64,000 nucleotides of DNA from Methanobrevibacter sp. (GCF_015062985.1 NZ_SUTI01000003.1:1-64000), one strand, 5' to 3'; counted from the stretch's first letter, positions 52,918-62,621 are shown. Notes: generated from the letters alone by a model not told the origin. Made by a program: numbers and translations.

Positions 52918-54402
52918 ATGTCATTCACTGTTGAAAGGAAAATAGAGATATGTAAACAGAATAATGATAGGCCAGGATGCTGCTGGTATTTATGCGACCA
53001 TCCTAAACAGTCAGCATGTAAAAACTGTTACAGCTGTTACTCAAATTGCCCTCATAACGTTTATGAAGTAATCAATGATGAACCTCTGCCGATACGTCAG
53101 GAAAATTGTGTAGGATGCAAAATCTGTGAAGAGATGTGCCCGACACACGCTATATATGTCAGGCCTCTTGCTGATGAAGGCCGGGGCGTATGGTCAAATT
53201 CAACAATGGTTGAAATCAAACGTAAAAGCCAAACCGGAGCATATAAAGTGCGTGGTTGTGGTTTAACCAGAAAGATTCCTTCATTCGATGATTTAAGCAT
53301 ATTGCCTGCACAGGTGTCAAGACCTCCAATAGATTCATATAGGGAAACATGCAAAACATCTGTGGTTCTGGGAGACAGGTTTGCTGAAAATCCTATTGAA
53401 ATAGACACTCCTATCATGATTGGAGCAATGTCTTTCGGTGCATTAAGTAAAGAGGCAAAAATAGCATTAGCTATTGGAAGCAGTAAGGTAGGTACAATAA
53501 CCAACACCGGTGAGGGAGGTATGCTTCCGGAAGAGAGGCATTATGCCGACAAATTGATTGCCCAATATGCATCAGGCCGTTTCGGAGTCTCAGCCAGCTA
53601 TCTCAACAATGCAGAAGCTGTTGAAATAAAAATAGGCCAGGGTGCAAAATCCGGTATGGGAGGACATTTGCTTTCACACAAAGTGACTGCAGAGGTGGCC
53701 AGGGTTAGAAACATCCCTGAAGGAACATCAGCATTAAGTCCTGCCAGGCACATGGATATTGTCGGACCGGAAGACTTAGGAATGAAAATCAATCAGCTTA
53801 GGGAAATCACTGACTGGAAAATACCGATCATCGTAAAATTCGCTTCCGGAAGAGTGGAGCAGGATGTCAAAATTGCTGCAAAAGCCGGTGCTGACATAAT
53901 TGTCGTTGATGGTATGCAGGGAGGAACAGGTGCAGGACCTGAAGTGGTTACAGAACATGCTGGTATTCCTACTATAGAAGCCATTGTAAAGGCTGATGAT
54001 GCTCTTAAGGATATAAACTTAAGAAGCGAAGTAAGCCTTGTGGCTGCCGGAGGAATAAGATCAGGGGCTGACGTGGCAAAGGCAATAGCCTTAGGTGCTG
54101 ATGCAGTCTACATCGCTACATCCGCATTAATATCCATAGGATGTAAAGTCTGTCAAAGCTGTTCTGAAGGAATCTGTCCGAAAGGAATCGCAACACAGGA
54201 CAGGGTGCTTAGAAGAAGACTGGACCCTGTAAGAAAAGGTCAGCAAGTTGCAAATTATATTGAAGCAATGACTCAGGAAGTAACATCATTAACTCAACAA
54301 GCAGGAAATACCGATATAGAAAATCTTGAGCGTCAGGATCTTGTTGCATTGACTATGGAAGCTTCACAGTTAACAGGAGTGCCGATGAGCAAGCATTATT
54401 AG
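52918..54402 (+). CDS. Glutamate synthase, FMN-binding (domain 2) subunit with ferredoxin domain
   Basis: 494 residues. N-terminal Cys-rich and 4Fe-4S motifs (CCWYLCDHPKQSACKNCYSCYSNCPH and CVGCKICEEMCPTHAI) precede the TIM-barrel synthase domain. That domain has PIMIGAMSFGALSKEAK, TNTGEGGMLPEE, KSGMGGHLLSHKV, VVDGMQGGTGAGPEV, and the 3Fe-4S-type CKVCQSCSEGICPKGIATQ. It combines 2-oxoglutarate and ammonia to glutamate. It follows the FrhB-like gene directly. Confidence 0.95.
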   Translation: MSFTVERKIEICKQNNDRPGCCWYLCDHPKQSACKNCYSCYSNCPHNVYEVINDEPLPIRQENCVGCKICEEMCPTHAIYVRPLADEGRGVWSNSTMVEIKRKSQTGAYKVRGCGLTRKIPSFDDLSILPAQVSRPPIDSYRETCKTSVVLGDRFAENPIEIDTPIMIGAMSFGALSKEAKIALAIGSSKVGTITNTGEGGMLPEERHYADKLIAQYASGRFGVSASYLNNAEAVEIKIGQGAKSGMGGHLLSHKVTAEVARVRNIPEGTSALSPARHMDIVGPEDLGMKINQLREITDWKIPIIVKFASGRVEQDVKIAAKAGADIIVVDGMQGGTGAGPEVVTEHAGIPTIEAIVKADDALKDINLRSEVSLVAAGGIRSGADVAKAIALGADAVYIATSALISIGCKVCQSCSEGICPKGIATQDRVLRRRLDPVRKGQQVANYIEAMTQEVTSLTQQAGNTDIENLERQDLVALTMEASQLTGVPMSKHY

Positions 54403-54506
54403 TGAATGTGGAGTGGTAATCTATCAAATTAAATATGTTACATATTAAATTCGAGATGAACGTGAGGTATTAAAAAAATAAAGAACAGATATCAGGAGAT
54501 ATTATT

Positions 54507-57152
54507 ATGGCAGCATTCGATAGAGTTAAATCAGGAATTCCCGGCCTTGATAAGGCTTTGGACAACATTCGTTTAGGGGATAATGTAGTATGGAACGTTA
54601 CTAATCTCAATGAATTTTCTTACTTCGTCAATCCTTATGTAAAGCAGGCAAAAGAGGATAACAGAAACCTAATCTACATTCGATTTGCTAATCATCCTCC
54701 TTTAATAGAGATGACTGATGAAGATTTTAAACTGCTTGAACAAGAAGAGAACAATCCTGAAACGGAATTTTGCATGATAGAGCGTGACGGCATTAAGATA
54801 TATCAAGTGAATCCGTACAACCAATTTGAGACATTCACATTGGAAGTCCATAGGATTATAGAAAAGGAAGGCTTTGATGCGTTCTATGTTTTCGACTGTT
54901 TAAGTGACCTTCAGGCGGTTTGGTCAACGGATTTGATGATGGGCAATTTCTTTAAGGTTACTTGCCCGTTCCTGTTCCAATTGGATACTGTGGCATTTTT
55001 CCCAATCATTCGTGGAAGACATTCATATGATGCCATTGCCAAAATCCGTGAAACCACTCAGCTATTTCTTAACGTATACTCAAATTCCCCGGAGGAAGTA
55101 TATGTTTCCCCGTTGAAGGTATGGAACAGATATTCCCAAACAATGTTTCTGGGACACAAGTTCAACCCTCAAACGGGTCTTGTCAAAGTTTTGAAGGATG
55201 GTCAGGAAGTCAGCAAATATTACAAGACAATCAACGATTCGGACAAATATCAGAACGGCCAGACTTTGGACAGCTGGGAAAGGTATATGCTTCAGGTAAG
55301 AATGAAGTATGAGGAAGGAAAAAACATCGATGAGGATTGCGATAAGATCTGTGAGCTGATGATGACAAAAGACGAAAGGATGCTTTCCAAAATCAAGGAA
55401 TACTTCACTTTTGAGGATTATATCACAATTTATGATCGCCGTATCGGCAGCGGATTGGTGGGAGGTAAATCCTGCGGAATGCTGCTTGCTAGAAAAATAA
55501 TCGAAAAGAATTGTCCGGACATATACAATTACAGTTTTGAACCCGATGATTCATTTTACATAGGTTCCGATCTTTTTTATACCTATATTGTTTCAAATGA
55601 CTTGTGGGACCTTAGGGTAAAGCAAAGAACCAAAGAGGGTTATTATAAATATGGAAAGGAACTCGAAGAGGCTCTTAAAAAGGGTACATTCTCAGATGCG
55701 ATTAAAAAGGAATTCATTCACCTATTGGATTATTTTGGGCAAAATCCTATCATCGTCAGGTCAAGCAGTTTCCTTGAAGACGGATACGGAAATGCATTTG
55801 CGGGAAAATATGAATCAGTGTTCTGCGTAAACAGGGGAACTCTTGAAGAGCGTTTGGCCGCTTTTGAGGATGCGGTAAAAACAGTATATTCAAGTACTAT
55901 GAACATTTCCGCTTTGGAATATCGTAAAATAAATGATTTGGATGATACTGATGAGCAGATGGCTCTTTTGGTTCAAAGGGTCTCAGGTTCCTACTATGGA
56001 GACTATTTCTTCCCGACCGCAGCTGGAGTAGGATTTTCATACAGTCCATATTCCCCGCTCCCGGACATGGACAACAGCAAAGGAATGTTAAGGCTTGTAA
56101 TGGGTCTGGGTACAAAAGCTGTTGACAGAACCAAAAAGGATTATCCAAGAATCATCAATCTCGACAAGCCTGAAGTGACCCTGACCAAGGATATAAAAGA
56201 GAAACACAGGTACTCACAGCATTATCTGGATGTCATTGATTTAAAGAACATCAGTCTGCACGACATTCCTGTCGATGACGGTCTGGATATAATTCCAAGG
56301 CATGCTAAAAGGGTTCTTGTCGAACATGACCGTGAAGCCGAAAGAATGTTTCGCGATCGTGGCCAACGCCGTGAAATAGTCTTTGTAAACTGTGAGGGCA
56401 TTGTAAAGAATCATAAGTTCATTGATGAGATGAAAGAGATTTTAAAAACATTGCAAACAGCATATGACTATCCTGTTGACATTGAGTATACTGTCAATGT
56501 TGGGGAGGACAATTCATATAACATAAACCTGCTGCAGTGCCGCCCTCTTCAGGTCTCAATAAACAATGAAGCCATTGAAATGCCTGAGGATAAAAACGTT
56601 TTCTTCCACATTAAGGAATCCTCCATGGGAATGTCACGAAAGAATACAATTGACACTATCTGTTATGTTGATCCGCATAAATATTATGAATATCCTTATG
56701 CTCAAAAAAGTTCAATATCCCGTGTAATCAGTGACGTGAATACCTATTGTAAAAACAATGATAAAACAGCTATTTTAATAGTTCCCGGAAGAATAGGTAC
56801 GTCTTCTCCGGAATTGGGTATCCCCGTGGTATTTGCGGACATCAGCCACTTTTCAGCAATACTGGAGGAGTCCTATAGTGAAGTGGGCTATATGCCGGAA
56901 TTATCTTTCGGAAGCCACATGTTCCAGGATTTAGTGGAAGCTGAAATATATTACGGGGCATTGTTTGAAAACGAGAAAAAAATAGAGTTTAACAAAGAAA
57001 TGGTCTATGATTATCCGAATATCCTCAAAGACATAAACCCTAACCTGAATGATGAAATTTATTCTATGATACAAGTCATAGACTTTGATGAGAATAAGGC
57101 GGAGTTATATCATGATATGAATAAGGACGAAACACTTTGCATATTCAAATAA
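54507..57152 (+). CDS. PEP synthase/PPDK-type ATP-grasp protein with N-terminal KaiC-like domain
   Basis: 881 residues. Residues 1-230 follow the RecA/KaiC pattern (SGIPGLDKALDNIRLGDNV), but the Walker A loop is missing: NVTNLNEF stands where GPPGTGKT would be. Residues about 310-690 match the ATP-binding domain of pyruvate phosphate dikinase/PEP synthase (IGSGLVGGKSCGMLLARKI, VRSSSFLEDGYGNAFAGKYESVF, ending in NLLQCRPLQ). The swivelling phospho-His and PEP-binding domains are absent. It cannot be a complete PEP synthase. Function unknown; a nucleotide-dependent phosphotransfer or regulatory role is possible. Confidence 0.75.
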   Translation: MAAFDRVKSGIPGLDKALDNIRLGDNVVWNVTNLNEFSYFVNPYVKQAKEDNRNLIYIRFANHPPLIEMTDEDFKLLEQEENNPETEFCMIERDGIKIYQVNPYNQFETFTLEVHRIIEKEGFDAFYVFDCLSDLQAVWSTDLMMGNFFKVTCPFLFQLDTVAFFPIIRGRHSYDAIAKIRETTQLFLNVYSNSPEEVYVSPLKVWNRYSQTMFLGHKFNPQTGLVKVLKDGQEVSKYYKTINDSDKYQNGQTLDSWERYMLQVRMKYEEGKNIDEDCDKICELMMTKDERMLSKIKEYFTFEDYITIYDRRIGSGLVGGKSCGMLLARKIIEKNCPDIYNYSFEPDDSFYIGSDLFYTYIVSNDLWDLRVKQRTKEGYYKYGKELEEALKKGTFSDAIKKEFIHLLDYFGQNPIIVRSSSFLEDGYGNAFAGKYESVFCVNRGTLEERLAAFEDAVKTVYSSTMNISALEYRKINDLDDTDEQMALLVQRVSGSYYGDYFFPTAAGVGFSYSPYSPLPDMDNSKGMLRLVMGLGTKAVDRTKKDYPRIINLDKPEVTLTKDIKEKHRYSQHYLDVIDLKNISLHDIPVDDGLDIIPRHAKRVLVEHDREAERMFRDRGQRREIVFVNCEGIVKNHKFIDEMKEILKTLQTAYDYPVDIEYTVNVGEDNSYNINLLQCRPLQVSINNEAIEMPEDKNVFFHIKESSMGMSRKNTIDTICYVDPHKYYEYPYAQKSSISRVISDVNTYCKNNDKTAILIVPGRIGTSSPELGIPVVFADISHFSAILEESYSEVGYMPELSFGSHMFQDLVEAEIYYGALFENEKKIEFNKEMVYDYPNILKDINPNLNDEIYSMIQVIDFDENKAELYHDMNKDETLCIFK

Positions 57153-57454
57153 TTAGGCTTAGATTATGATGAGGAATGTTTCATTATAATTTTTGGGCAG
57201 GAGGGTGGGACATATGCCTGTTTATTTGTAATTTTCCCACAAAAAGATTTTACAAATAAAATAAAAACGTATGACAAAATATGGTGTGATTAATGGCCCC
57301 TATCTGAGTTCTCATTTTTAATGGGGCTGTTTTTCACATTTTTTTTTAGAAATTTCTTGACTTTTCTCTTTATTGAATCAGTCCAGTATATTTAATTCCG
57401 TCATGATGGAAAATATCCTTAACTTTTTTATAATTCATTTTTCAAAATATTTTC
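57153..57454. other. Intergenic region with stem-loops
   Basis: No ORF seen. GCCCC near 57297 and GGGGC near 57326 can pair ahead of a GTTTTTCACATTTTTTTTT run, which could end transcription of the upstream gene. GTGGGA (57207) and TCCCAC (57235) form a second possible stem. Confidence 0.35.
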
Positions 57455-58174
57455 ATGAAAGAATTATTTGCCAATTTTGAAAGAATCAAGAAAAATGACC
57501 CTGAATTTCATGAAATTTTTAATAATTTTGCATATGGGGAAGTGTTTGAGCATTCCAATCTGTCTGAAAAGGAATCTATTTTAGTAACTTTGGCCAGTTT
57601 AATCGCATGCCAATCTCCTAAGGCTTTCAAAAAGATTCTGCTTTCAGCCTTGGACATGGACATAACTCCTGAAGAGGTTAAGGAACTGCTTTATCAGTCT
57701 GTTCCATATGTAGGATTCGGACGTGCGCACAACTTTTTCGGTGTTGTGATAAAGGTCTTTGAAAAAAAGGGAATCGAAATGCCTCTGGAAAACAGATCAA
57801 ACACTAATCCTGAAAATAGATATGGCAAGGGTCGTGAACTTCAGGACAAATATTTCGGAGCTGAGATGATTCAGGCCATGAATGACAATGCTCCAGATGG
57901 TCAAAAACACTTCAATAGATTTTTAGAGGGCTTCTGTTTCGGTGATTTTTACACTCGTGACGGTTTAAATGACCAGCAAAGGGAACTGATTACATTTGTT
58001 TTCATTGCAACTTTGGGCGGTTGTGAAAATCAGTTGAGGGGTCATACTCAAGGCAATTTGGCGGTCGGAAACGATAAGGAAAAATTAATTTCAGCCATAA
58101 CAGTGATTTTGCCGCATATAGGTTTTCCAAGAACCCTCAATGCTTTGGCTATTGTTAACGAAATTTGCGGATAA
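57455..58174 (+). CDS. Carboxymuconolactone decarboxylase family protein (two domains)
   Basis: 239 residues built of two CMD/AhpD-like halves (about 20-110 and 130-235). The first half has ESILVTLASLIACQSPKAFK and the second QRELITFVFIATLGGCENQLRGHTQGNL. The peroxidatic CxxC of AhpD is not present in either half (CQSP and CENQ), so alkylhydroperoxidase activity of the usual kind is unlikely. It may instead be a decarboxylase-like enzyme. No ribosome binding site is visible. Confidence 0.85.
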   Translation: MKELFANFERIKKNDPEFHEIFNNFAYGEVFEHSNLSEKESILVTLASLIACQSPKAFKKILLSALDMDITPEEVKELLYQSVPYVGFGRAHNFFGVVIKVFEKKGIEMPLENRSNTNPENRYGKGRELQDKYFGAEMIQAMNDNAPDGQKHFNRFLEGFCFGDFYTRDGLNDQQRELITFVFIATLGGCENQLRGHTQGNLAVGNDKEKLISAITVILPHIGFPRTLNALAIVNEICG

Positions 58175-58181
58175 AAAAAAG

Positions 58182-58208
58182 AATATTAATGTTTTTAACA
58201 TTAATATT
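58182..58208. terminator. Bidirectional palindromic terminator
   Basis: AATATTAATGTT and AACATTAATATT form a 12-bp stem with a three-base loop between convergent genes. Confidence 0.65.
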
Positions 58209-58608
58209 TAAATTCATATGATTCTTCAATTGCGAACATGTTTCTGAATTCTGCGGTTGCATCGTTGAGATAGAACACGCCCATTTCCCAGTTGTTGGCT
58301 TTGTATGCTTCAGCGATTTCGGGCATGAGTTCAAATGCTTTATCAATGACGTTCTGATTTTTGGTTAAATCTGCAACTCCGTAGAATCTTAAAAAGTGTT
58401 CTCCATCCCATGCGGCTATTTCCACATTTGGGTTTGCTTCCAGTTGTTTATAAACGTCTTTATGAGTTCCAACACCAAAGTAAATTTTATCCTCAAACAA
58501 TAAGTGGAATCCAAGCGGTCTGACTTTTGGTTTGTCTTCGTTTACGGTTGCAAGATAAAATACTTCTGCTTTTGTTAAAAGTTCATCTACTTTTTCAATA
58601 TCTGACAT
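58201..58608 (-). CDS. Pyridoxamine 5'-phosphate oxidase-like flavin-binding protein
   Basis: 135 residues of the split-barrel FMN-binding fold. The N-terminal LLTKAEVFYLATVNEDKPKVRPLGFHL is the family signature, followed by KIYFGVGTHKDVYKQLEANPNVEIAAW and the FLRFYGVADL strand. Members are small redox or cofactor-binding proteins; substrate unknown. GAGGTG precedes the ATG. Confidence 0.88.
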   Translation of the reverse strand: MSDIEKVDELLTKAEVFYLATVNEDKPKVRPLGFHLLFEDKIYFGVGTHKDVYKQLEANPNVEIAAWDGEHFLRFYGVADLTKNQNVIDKAFELMPEIAEAYKANNWEMGVFYLNDATAEFRNMFAIEESYEFKY

Positions 58609-59007
58609 TAAAACACCTCTGATTTTATATTTGCAAAAAGAGTATATAAAAGTTCCATAGTAACATTGTTTATTTTCGATTTTTTGCTTCGATTATGATT
58701 ATATTTATCTTCGAAATTAAGCGTTTATGTGGTTTATTTTTAGGTTTACACATTTTTCATGAATATATTTTCTGCGATTAATATTCGATTTACTCTTATT
58801 TGTTCACCTCGATATGAAAATATTTATATATCATTTGTTATAAATTAATAATTACTAATCATGATAATTAAATTGTAATTTAAGATTAGGGGAAAGAAAT
58901 GAATTTGGCATACAGATTATTATTCTTTATTGGATTTGCTAATCTTTCATTATGAATTTGATGTCAGGTAGTGCTATTGATTTAATTGTTTAAAAGGAGA
59001 AAAAACT
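58609..59007 (+). other. Leader region upstream of modA
   Basis: A TATA-like AAAATATTTATATATC lies at about 58817-58832, so a leader of about 160 nt precedes modA. Within it, 58899-58955 could encode an 18-residue peptide (MNLAYRLLFFIGFANLSL) with AGGGGAAAG upstream. I cannot tell whether it is translated. No other gene is seen. Confidence 0.4.
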
Positions 59008-59832
59008 ATGAAATCTATGAAAAAATTGATGTTTGTTGCTATTTTGGCTGCAATAGTTATTGTTAGTGCAGGCGCATGCTCCGCAGGTTTGTTTGACTTT
59101 ATGAGCGGTGGTTCTGCAGATAATAACATGACTGGGGAAGTTAATTTAGCAGCTGCTGCCAGTTTAAAAAACGCTTATGATAAAGATTTGATTCCTTTAT
59201 TTAATCAAAAATACCCTAATATAAAAGTTACCCCTACTTATGCTTCAAGTGGGGATTTACAATCTCAAATTGAAAACGGTTTAGAAGCGGATGTATTCAT
59301 GTCTGCCGCTAATAAACAAATGAACAAATTAGCTGAAGAAGGTTTAGTTGATAACAGTACTAATGTGCAATTGTTGGAAAACAAAGTTGTTTTAATTGTA
59401 CCGAAAAATTCAACACTCAACATAACTTCATTCGATGATTTGAAAAATGTAAACGGAACTATTGCTATTGGTGATCCTGAATCCGTACCTGCAGGACAAT
59501 ATGCAAAAGAAGCATTAAACAACACAGGTATCTGGAGCAGTGTTGAATCCAAATTATCTTTAGGTACTGATGTAACTGCTGTATTAAACCAAGTAGCTCA
59601 AGGATCTGCTGATTGCGGTATTGTATATGCTACTGATGCTAAATCCAATGATGATGTTAAAGTAGTTTGTGAAGCTCCTGAAGGTGCTTTAAAAACTCCT
59701 GTTATCTATCCTGTAGCTATGGTTAAAAATTCAAACAATACAGATGCAGCAAAACTATTTATGGACTTCTTGCAAACTCAAGAAGCTAAAGACATATTCG
59801 TTGAATATGGTTTCACTATTCATGAAAAATAA
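59008..59832 (+). CDS. modA: Molybdate-binding protein ModA
   Basis: Extracytoplasmic substrate-binding component of the molybdate ABC importer; molybdenum is needed for formylmethanofuran dehydrogenase. The 274-residue product has a signal peptide with a possible lipid-type Cys near residue 24 (SAGACSAG). The ModA fold shows NLAAAASLKNAYDKDLIPLF, TYASSGDLQSQIENGLEADVF, DPESVPAGQYAKEAL and GIVYATDAKS. GGAG precedes the ATG. modB follows 111 bp downstream. Confidence 0.93.
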   Translation: MKSMKKLMFVAILAAIVIVSAGACSAGLFDFMSGGSADNNMTGEVNLAAAASLKNAYDKDLIPLFNQKYPNIKVTPTYASSGDLQSQIENGLEADVFMSAANKQMNKLAEEGLVDNSTNVQLLENKVVLIVPKNSTLNITSFDDLKNVNGTIAIGDPESVPAGQYAKEALNNTGIWSSVESKLSLGTDVTAVLNQVAQGSADCGIVYATDAKSNDDVKVVCEAPEGALKTPVIYPVAMVKNSNNTDAAKLFMDFLQTQEAKDIFVEYGFTIHEK

Positions 59833-59943
59833 ATTTATAACTGTTCATGAATATATATAAATGTTGAATGGGATAGTGTGACTCACATACTATTTCGATT
59901 CAACTATTAAATTTATTATTAATTAATTTTTAAGAGATATATC

Positions 59944-60621
59944 ATGATGATGGACTGGTCCCCTGTTTTAATTTCAATGAAAACTGCAAGCATATCAATT
60001 TTCATAACCTTTTTTGTAGGTTTGATTGTTGCTTGGGGGATTATTAAGATTAAAAATGACACCACAAAAATTGTGCTTGACGGCATTTTCACATTGCCGA
60101 TTGTATTACCTCCTACTGTAGTTGGGTTCTTTTTATTATGGATTTTTGGTGTTAGAGGACCTATAGGTAAGTTTTTCATAGACTTTTTTGCTGTAAAAAT
60201 TGCATTCTCATGGCCTGCAACCGTTATTGCAGCGGTAGTCATGTCTTTCCCGTTAATGTACAGGTCTGCCCGTGGTGCATTTGAACAGGTTGATTCCAAC
60301 TTGCTTGATGCCGGTCGTACATTAGGTATGTCCGAGTGGAAAATTTTCTGGAAAGTTTTATTTGCAAATGCATTGCCTGGAATCATCAGCGGAGGAATTC
60401 TTGCTTATGCCAGGGGTTTAGGAGAATTTGGTGCTACAGCCATGCTCGCAGGTAATATTGCAGGGCAAACTAGAACGCTTCCTATGGCAGTTTATTCTGA
60501 AGTAGCTGCAGGCAATATGGGTGATGCTTTTAATTATGTAATCGTCATCATTATCATATCATTTATAGCCATTTTCATAATGGATTATGTTTCTATACGT
60601 AAGGATAAGCAATGGAAATAA
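59944..60621 (+). CDS. modB: Molybdate ABC transporter permease ModB
   Basis: 225 residues with five or six spans. The permease EAA-type loop is seen at about residues 120-150 (LDAGRTLGMSEWKIFWKVLFANALPGI), followed by AYARGLGEFGATAMLAGN, which is specific to molybdate/tungstate permeases. It forms the channel with ModC on the inside and ModA outside. Confidence 0.94.
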   Translation: MMMDWSPVLISMKTASISIFITFFVGLIVAWGIIKIKNDTTKIVLDGIFTLPIVLPPTVVGFFLLWIFGVRGPIGKFFIDFFAVKIAFSWPATVIAAVVMSFPLMYRSARGAFEQVDSNLLDAGRTLGMSEWKIFWKVLFANALPGIISGGILAYARGLGEFGATAMLAGNIAGQTRTLPMAVYSEVAAGNMGDAFNYVIVIIIISFIAIFIMDYVSIRKDKQWK

Positions 60622-60648
60622 TCCGCAATTCAGGTGTTAGGGGATCTT

Positions 60649-61686
60649 ATGAGTAATAAAATGTTGAAGGTAAATATCCAAAAGGAACTTAAGGAATTTG
60701 AACTGGATGTTGGTTTTGAATTGAAAAATAGGCGTTTAGGTATTCTTGGTCCTTCCGGATGCGGCAAAAGTATGACATTGAAATCCATTGCAGGCATTGT
60801 AGATCCCGATAAGGGCGTTGTTAGCCTAACAACTAATGAAGAAACTGTTTATTTTGATTCTAATAAAAAAATTAATTTAAAACCCCAAAAAAGAAATGTG
60901 GGGTATCTGTTTCAGAATTATGCTTTATTTCCAAACATGACAGTTGAGGAAAACATTGCTGTCGGTTTGTCTAAAGATGATGATGGAAAAATCGTTTCTG
61001 AAATGATTAAACGTTTCCATTTGGATGGTTTGGAAAATAGATATCCTAGGCAACTGTCCGGAGGTCAGCAGCAAAGGGTAGCATTAGCACGCATATTGGC
61101 TTACAGTCCGGATGTCATATTGCTTGATGAACCATTCAGTGCTATGGATACATTCCTGAAGGAACAGTTGCGTCTTGAACTTGTAAAAATGCTAAATGAT
61201 TTTGATGGATTTTCCATTATGGTTACCCATAATCGTGATGAGGCATTCCAGTTTTGCGATGAGCTCATAGTATTGGATGAAGGCAAAATCATAGCAAAAG
61301 GGGATACCCATGAAGTATTCGAAAATCCGAGAAAGGTTCAGGTTGCCAGGCTGACCGGCTGTAAAAACATTTCCAAAATAGAAATAATCGATGATTATCA
61401 TCTAAAATCCCTGGATTGGGGAGTCACATTTGAAGTATCCGAAAAAATTTCACCAAATATTACACATATGGGAATAAGGGCTCATGATTTTGATCCTGCC
61501 CAGAAAGATGACATTAATGTCATTGATACAAAAAATTCAACTAAACTGGAAATGCCATTCGAATGGGAGATAACCCTGGAAAATGGATTGTGGTGGAAAC
61601 GAGACAAACAGATTCATGAGCATGAATTTGAGATTCCGGATTATCTGAAAGTGGATCCTAAAAACATAATCCTTCTTGAAGAGTAA
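60649..61686 (+). CDS. modC: Molybdate ABC transporter ATP-binding protein ModC
   Basis: 345 residues from the ATG at 60649 with GGGG upstream; the longer ORF at 60634 is less likely. The ABC domain shows Walker A GPSGCGKSM, Q-loop LFQNYALFPNM, signature LSGGQQQRVALARI, Walker B VILLDEP and the switch VTHNRDEA. The C-terminal 110 residues are a diverged MOP/TOBE-like domain (HMGIRAHDFDP) and may sense molybdate. Confidence 0.94.
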   Translation: MSNKMLKVNIQKELKEFELDVGFELKNRRLGILGPSGCGKSMTLKSIAGIVDPDKGVVSLTTNEETVYFDSNKKINLKPQKRNVGYLFQNYALFPNMTVEENIAVGLSKDDDGKIVSEMIKRFHLDGLENRYPRQLSGGQQQRVALARILAYSPDVILLDEPFSAMDTFLKEQLRLELVKMLNDFDGFSIMVTHNRDEAFQFCDELIVLDEGKIIAKGDTHEVFENPRKVQVARLTGCKNISKIEIIDDYHLKSLDWGVTFEVSEKISPNITHMGIRAHDFDPAQKDDINVIDTKNSTKLEMPFEWEITLENGLWWKRDKQIHEHEFEIPDYLKVDPKNIILLEE

Positions 61687-61741
61687 GATTTTTTTTTGAT
61701 TTTGGAAATCCTTTTATTTCATGTAATCTATAATTATCATT

Positions 61742-62290
61742 ATGAATGATTCTTTAAGTATGTATGATGATTTTTCAAATGTTGTCTCAAATGAGGAAAG
61801 CATTTCCACCGAATCAGTCTTAGATATTTTAAAGGAGTATTCCGGCACGATTTCTGTTTTTGATTTGATGGCCGTCAATGCTGAGATGATTGAAGAAAGC
61901 AAATATGTTCAGGACAGCTATAAGGATAAAAGTCATGGAGTATATGTAAAATATTTTTTAGGGCGCATTAAAGACGTTCATAGTGATAACAATAAATATG
62001 ATCACGACATAGATAAGGAAGAGTTCATTGATGCAGTAGCTACCTTGAAATCATACCATATTAATGAATCAGTTACTTCAAAAACAAAATTCCCGTTGAT
62101 TTACGGAATTATTTCAATTTACACTACCTTTATTTTGGAAGAGCCAATACATCCCGTGGGCACCCCGTTTCCTGGATCTTTATATGTTGAAGAACATGAT
62201 GGAAAGTTTTACTGTCCGGTTAAGGATGCAAATCTTGAATCTCCCAATGCAGTATGTAAAATGTGCATTGCAGAACAATTGGAATTCTAA
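61742..62290 (+). CDS. DUF2115 (UPF0305) family protein
   Basis: 182 residues of a family restricted to methanogens. Seen are the EEFIDAVATLKSYHINESV region and a Cys-containing end, HPVGTPFPGSLYVE then YCPVKDANLESPNAVCKMCIAEQ, in which four cysteines could bind a metal. No function known. The start has no ribosome binding site. Confidence 0.85.
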   Translation: MNDSLSMYDDFSNVVSNEESISTESVLDILKEYSGTISVFDLMAVNAEMIEESKYVQDSYKDKSHGVYVKYFLGRIKDVHSDNNKYDHDIDKEEFIDAVATLKSYHINESVTSKTKFPLIYGIISIYTTFILEEPIHPVGTPFPGSLYVEEHDGKFYCPVKDANLESPNAVCKMCIAEQLEF

Positions 62291-62621
62291 CTGTGTTTGT
62301 TTGGAATATTTTCATTGAAAACATTCATTTCAAACCATGTAATTCTGAAACAGATTTTAATTTTGTGAAAATTGAATTAATTAATATGCTAAAAAAATAC
62401 CCACATGAAAAAATGTAAATTCCAAACTTTTAATAAACAGTTGCGATAAGGAAATCCCATTTGCCTTTCCGCATGAACCTGACATTGAAAACATTTTTGT
62501 TTTATTTAAAAATAGTTATATGAAGATTGAAGTCCGTTATGAACCTAATCTTCATTTAAGTTCATTAAACTTTAATTTTTCATTATTGTTAGATAAGTTA
62601 TCTAACGAATAATATTCATCT
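62291..62621. other. Decayed intergenic region with a 37-bp duplicated segment and a palindrome
   Basis: Contains one copy (62299-62335) of a 37-bp sequence repeated exactly at 63372-63408, where it lies inside a small ORF. It also contains a 19-bp perfect inverted repeat GTTAGATAA-G-TTATCTAAC (62588-62606). No intact gene is seen. Confidence 0.5.

Noticed and set aside
54507..57152. Complete phosphoenolpyruvate synthase
   Set aside because: The phospho-His swivelling domain and the PEP-binding barrel are absent.
58899..58955. 18-codon ORF in the modA leader
   Set aside because: Too short and without a recognisable regulatory pattern; mentioned only in the leader entry.
59919..60386. A 155-codon ORF antisense to modB
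   Set aside because: modB is well supported; this ORF has no start signals and an unlikely composition.
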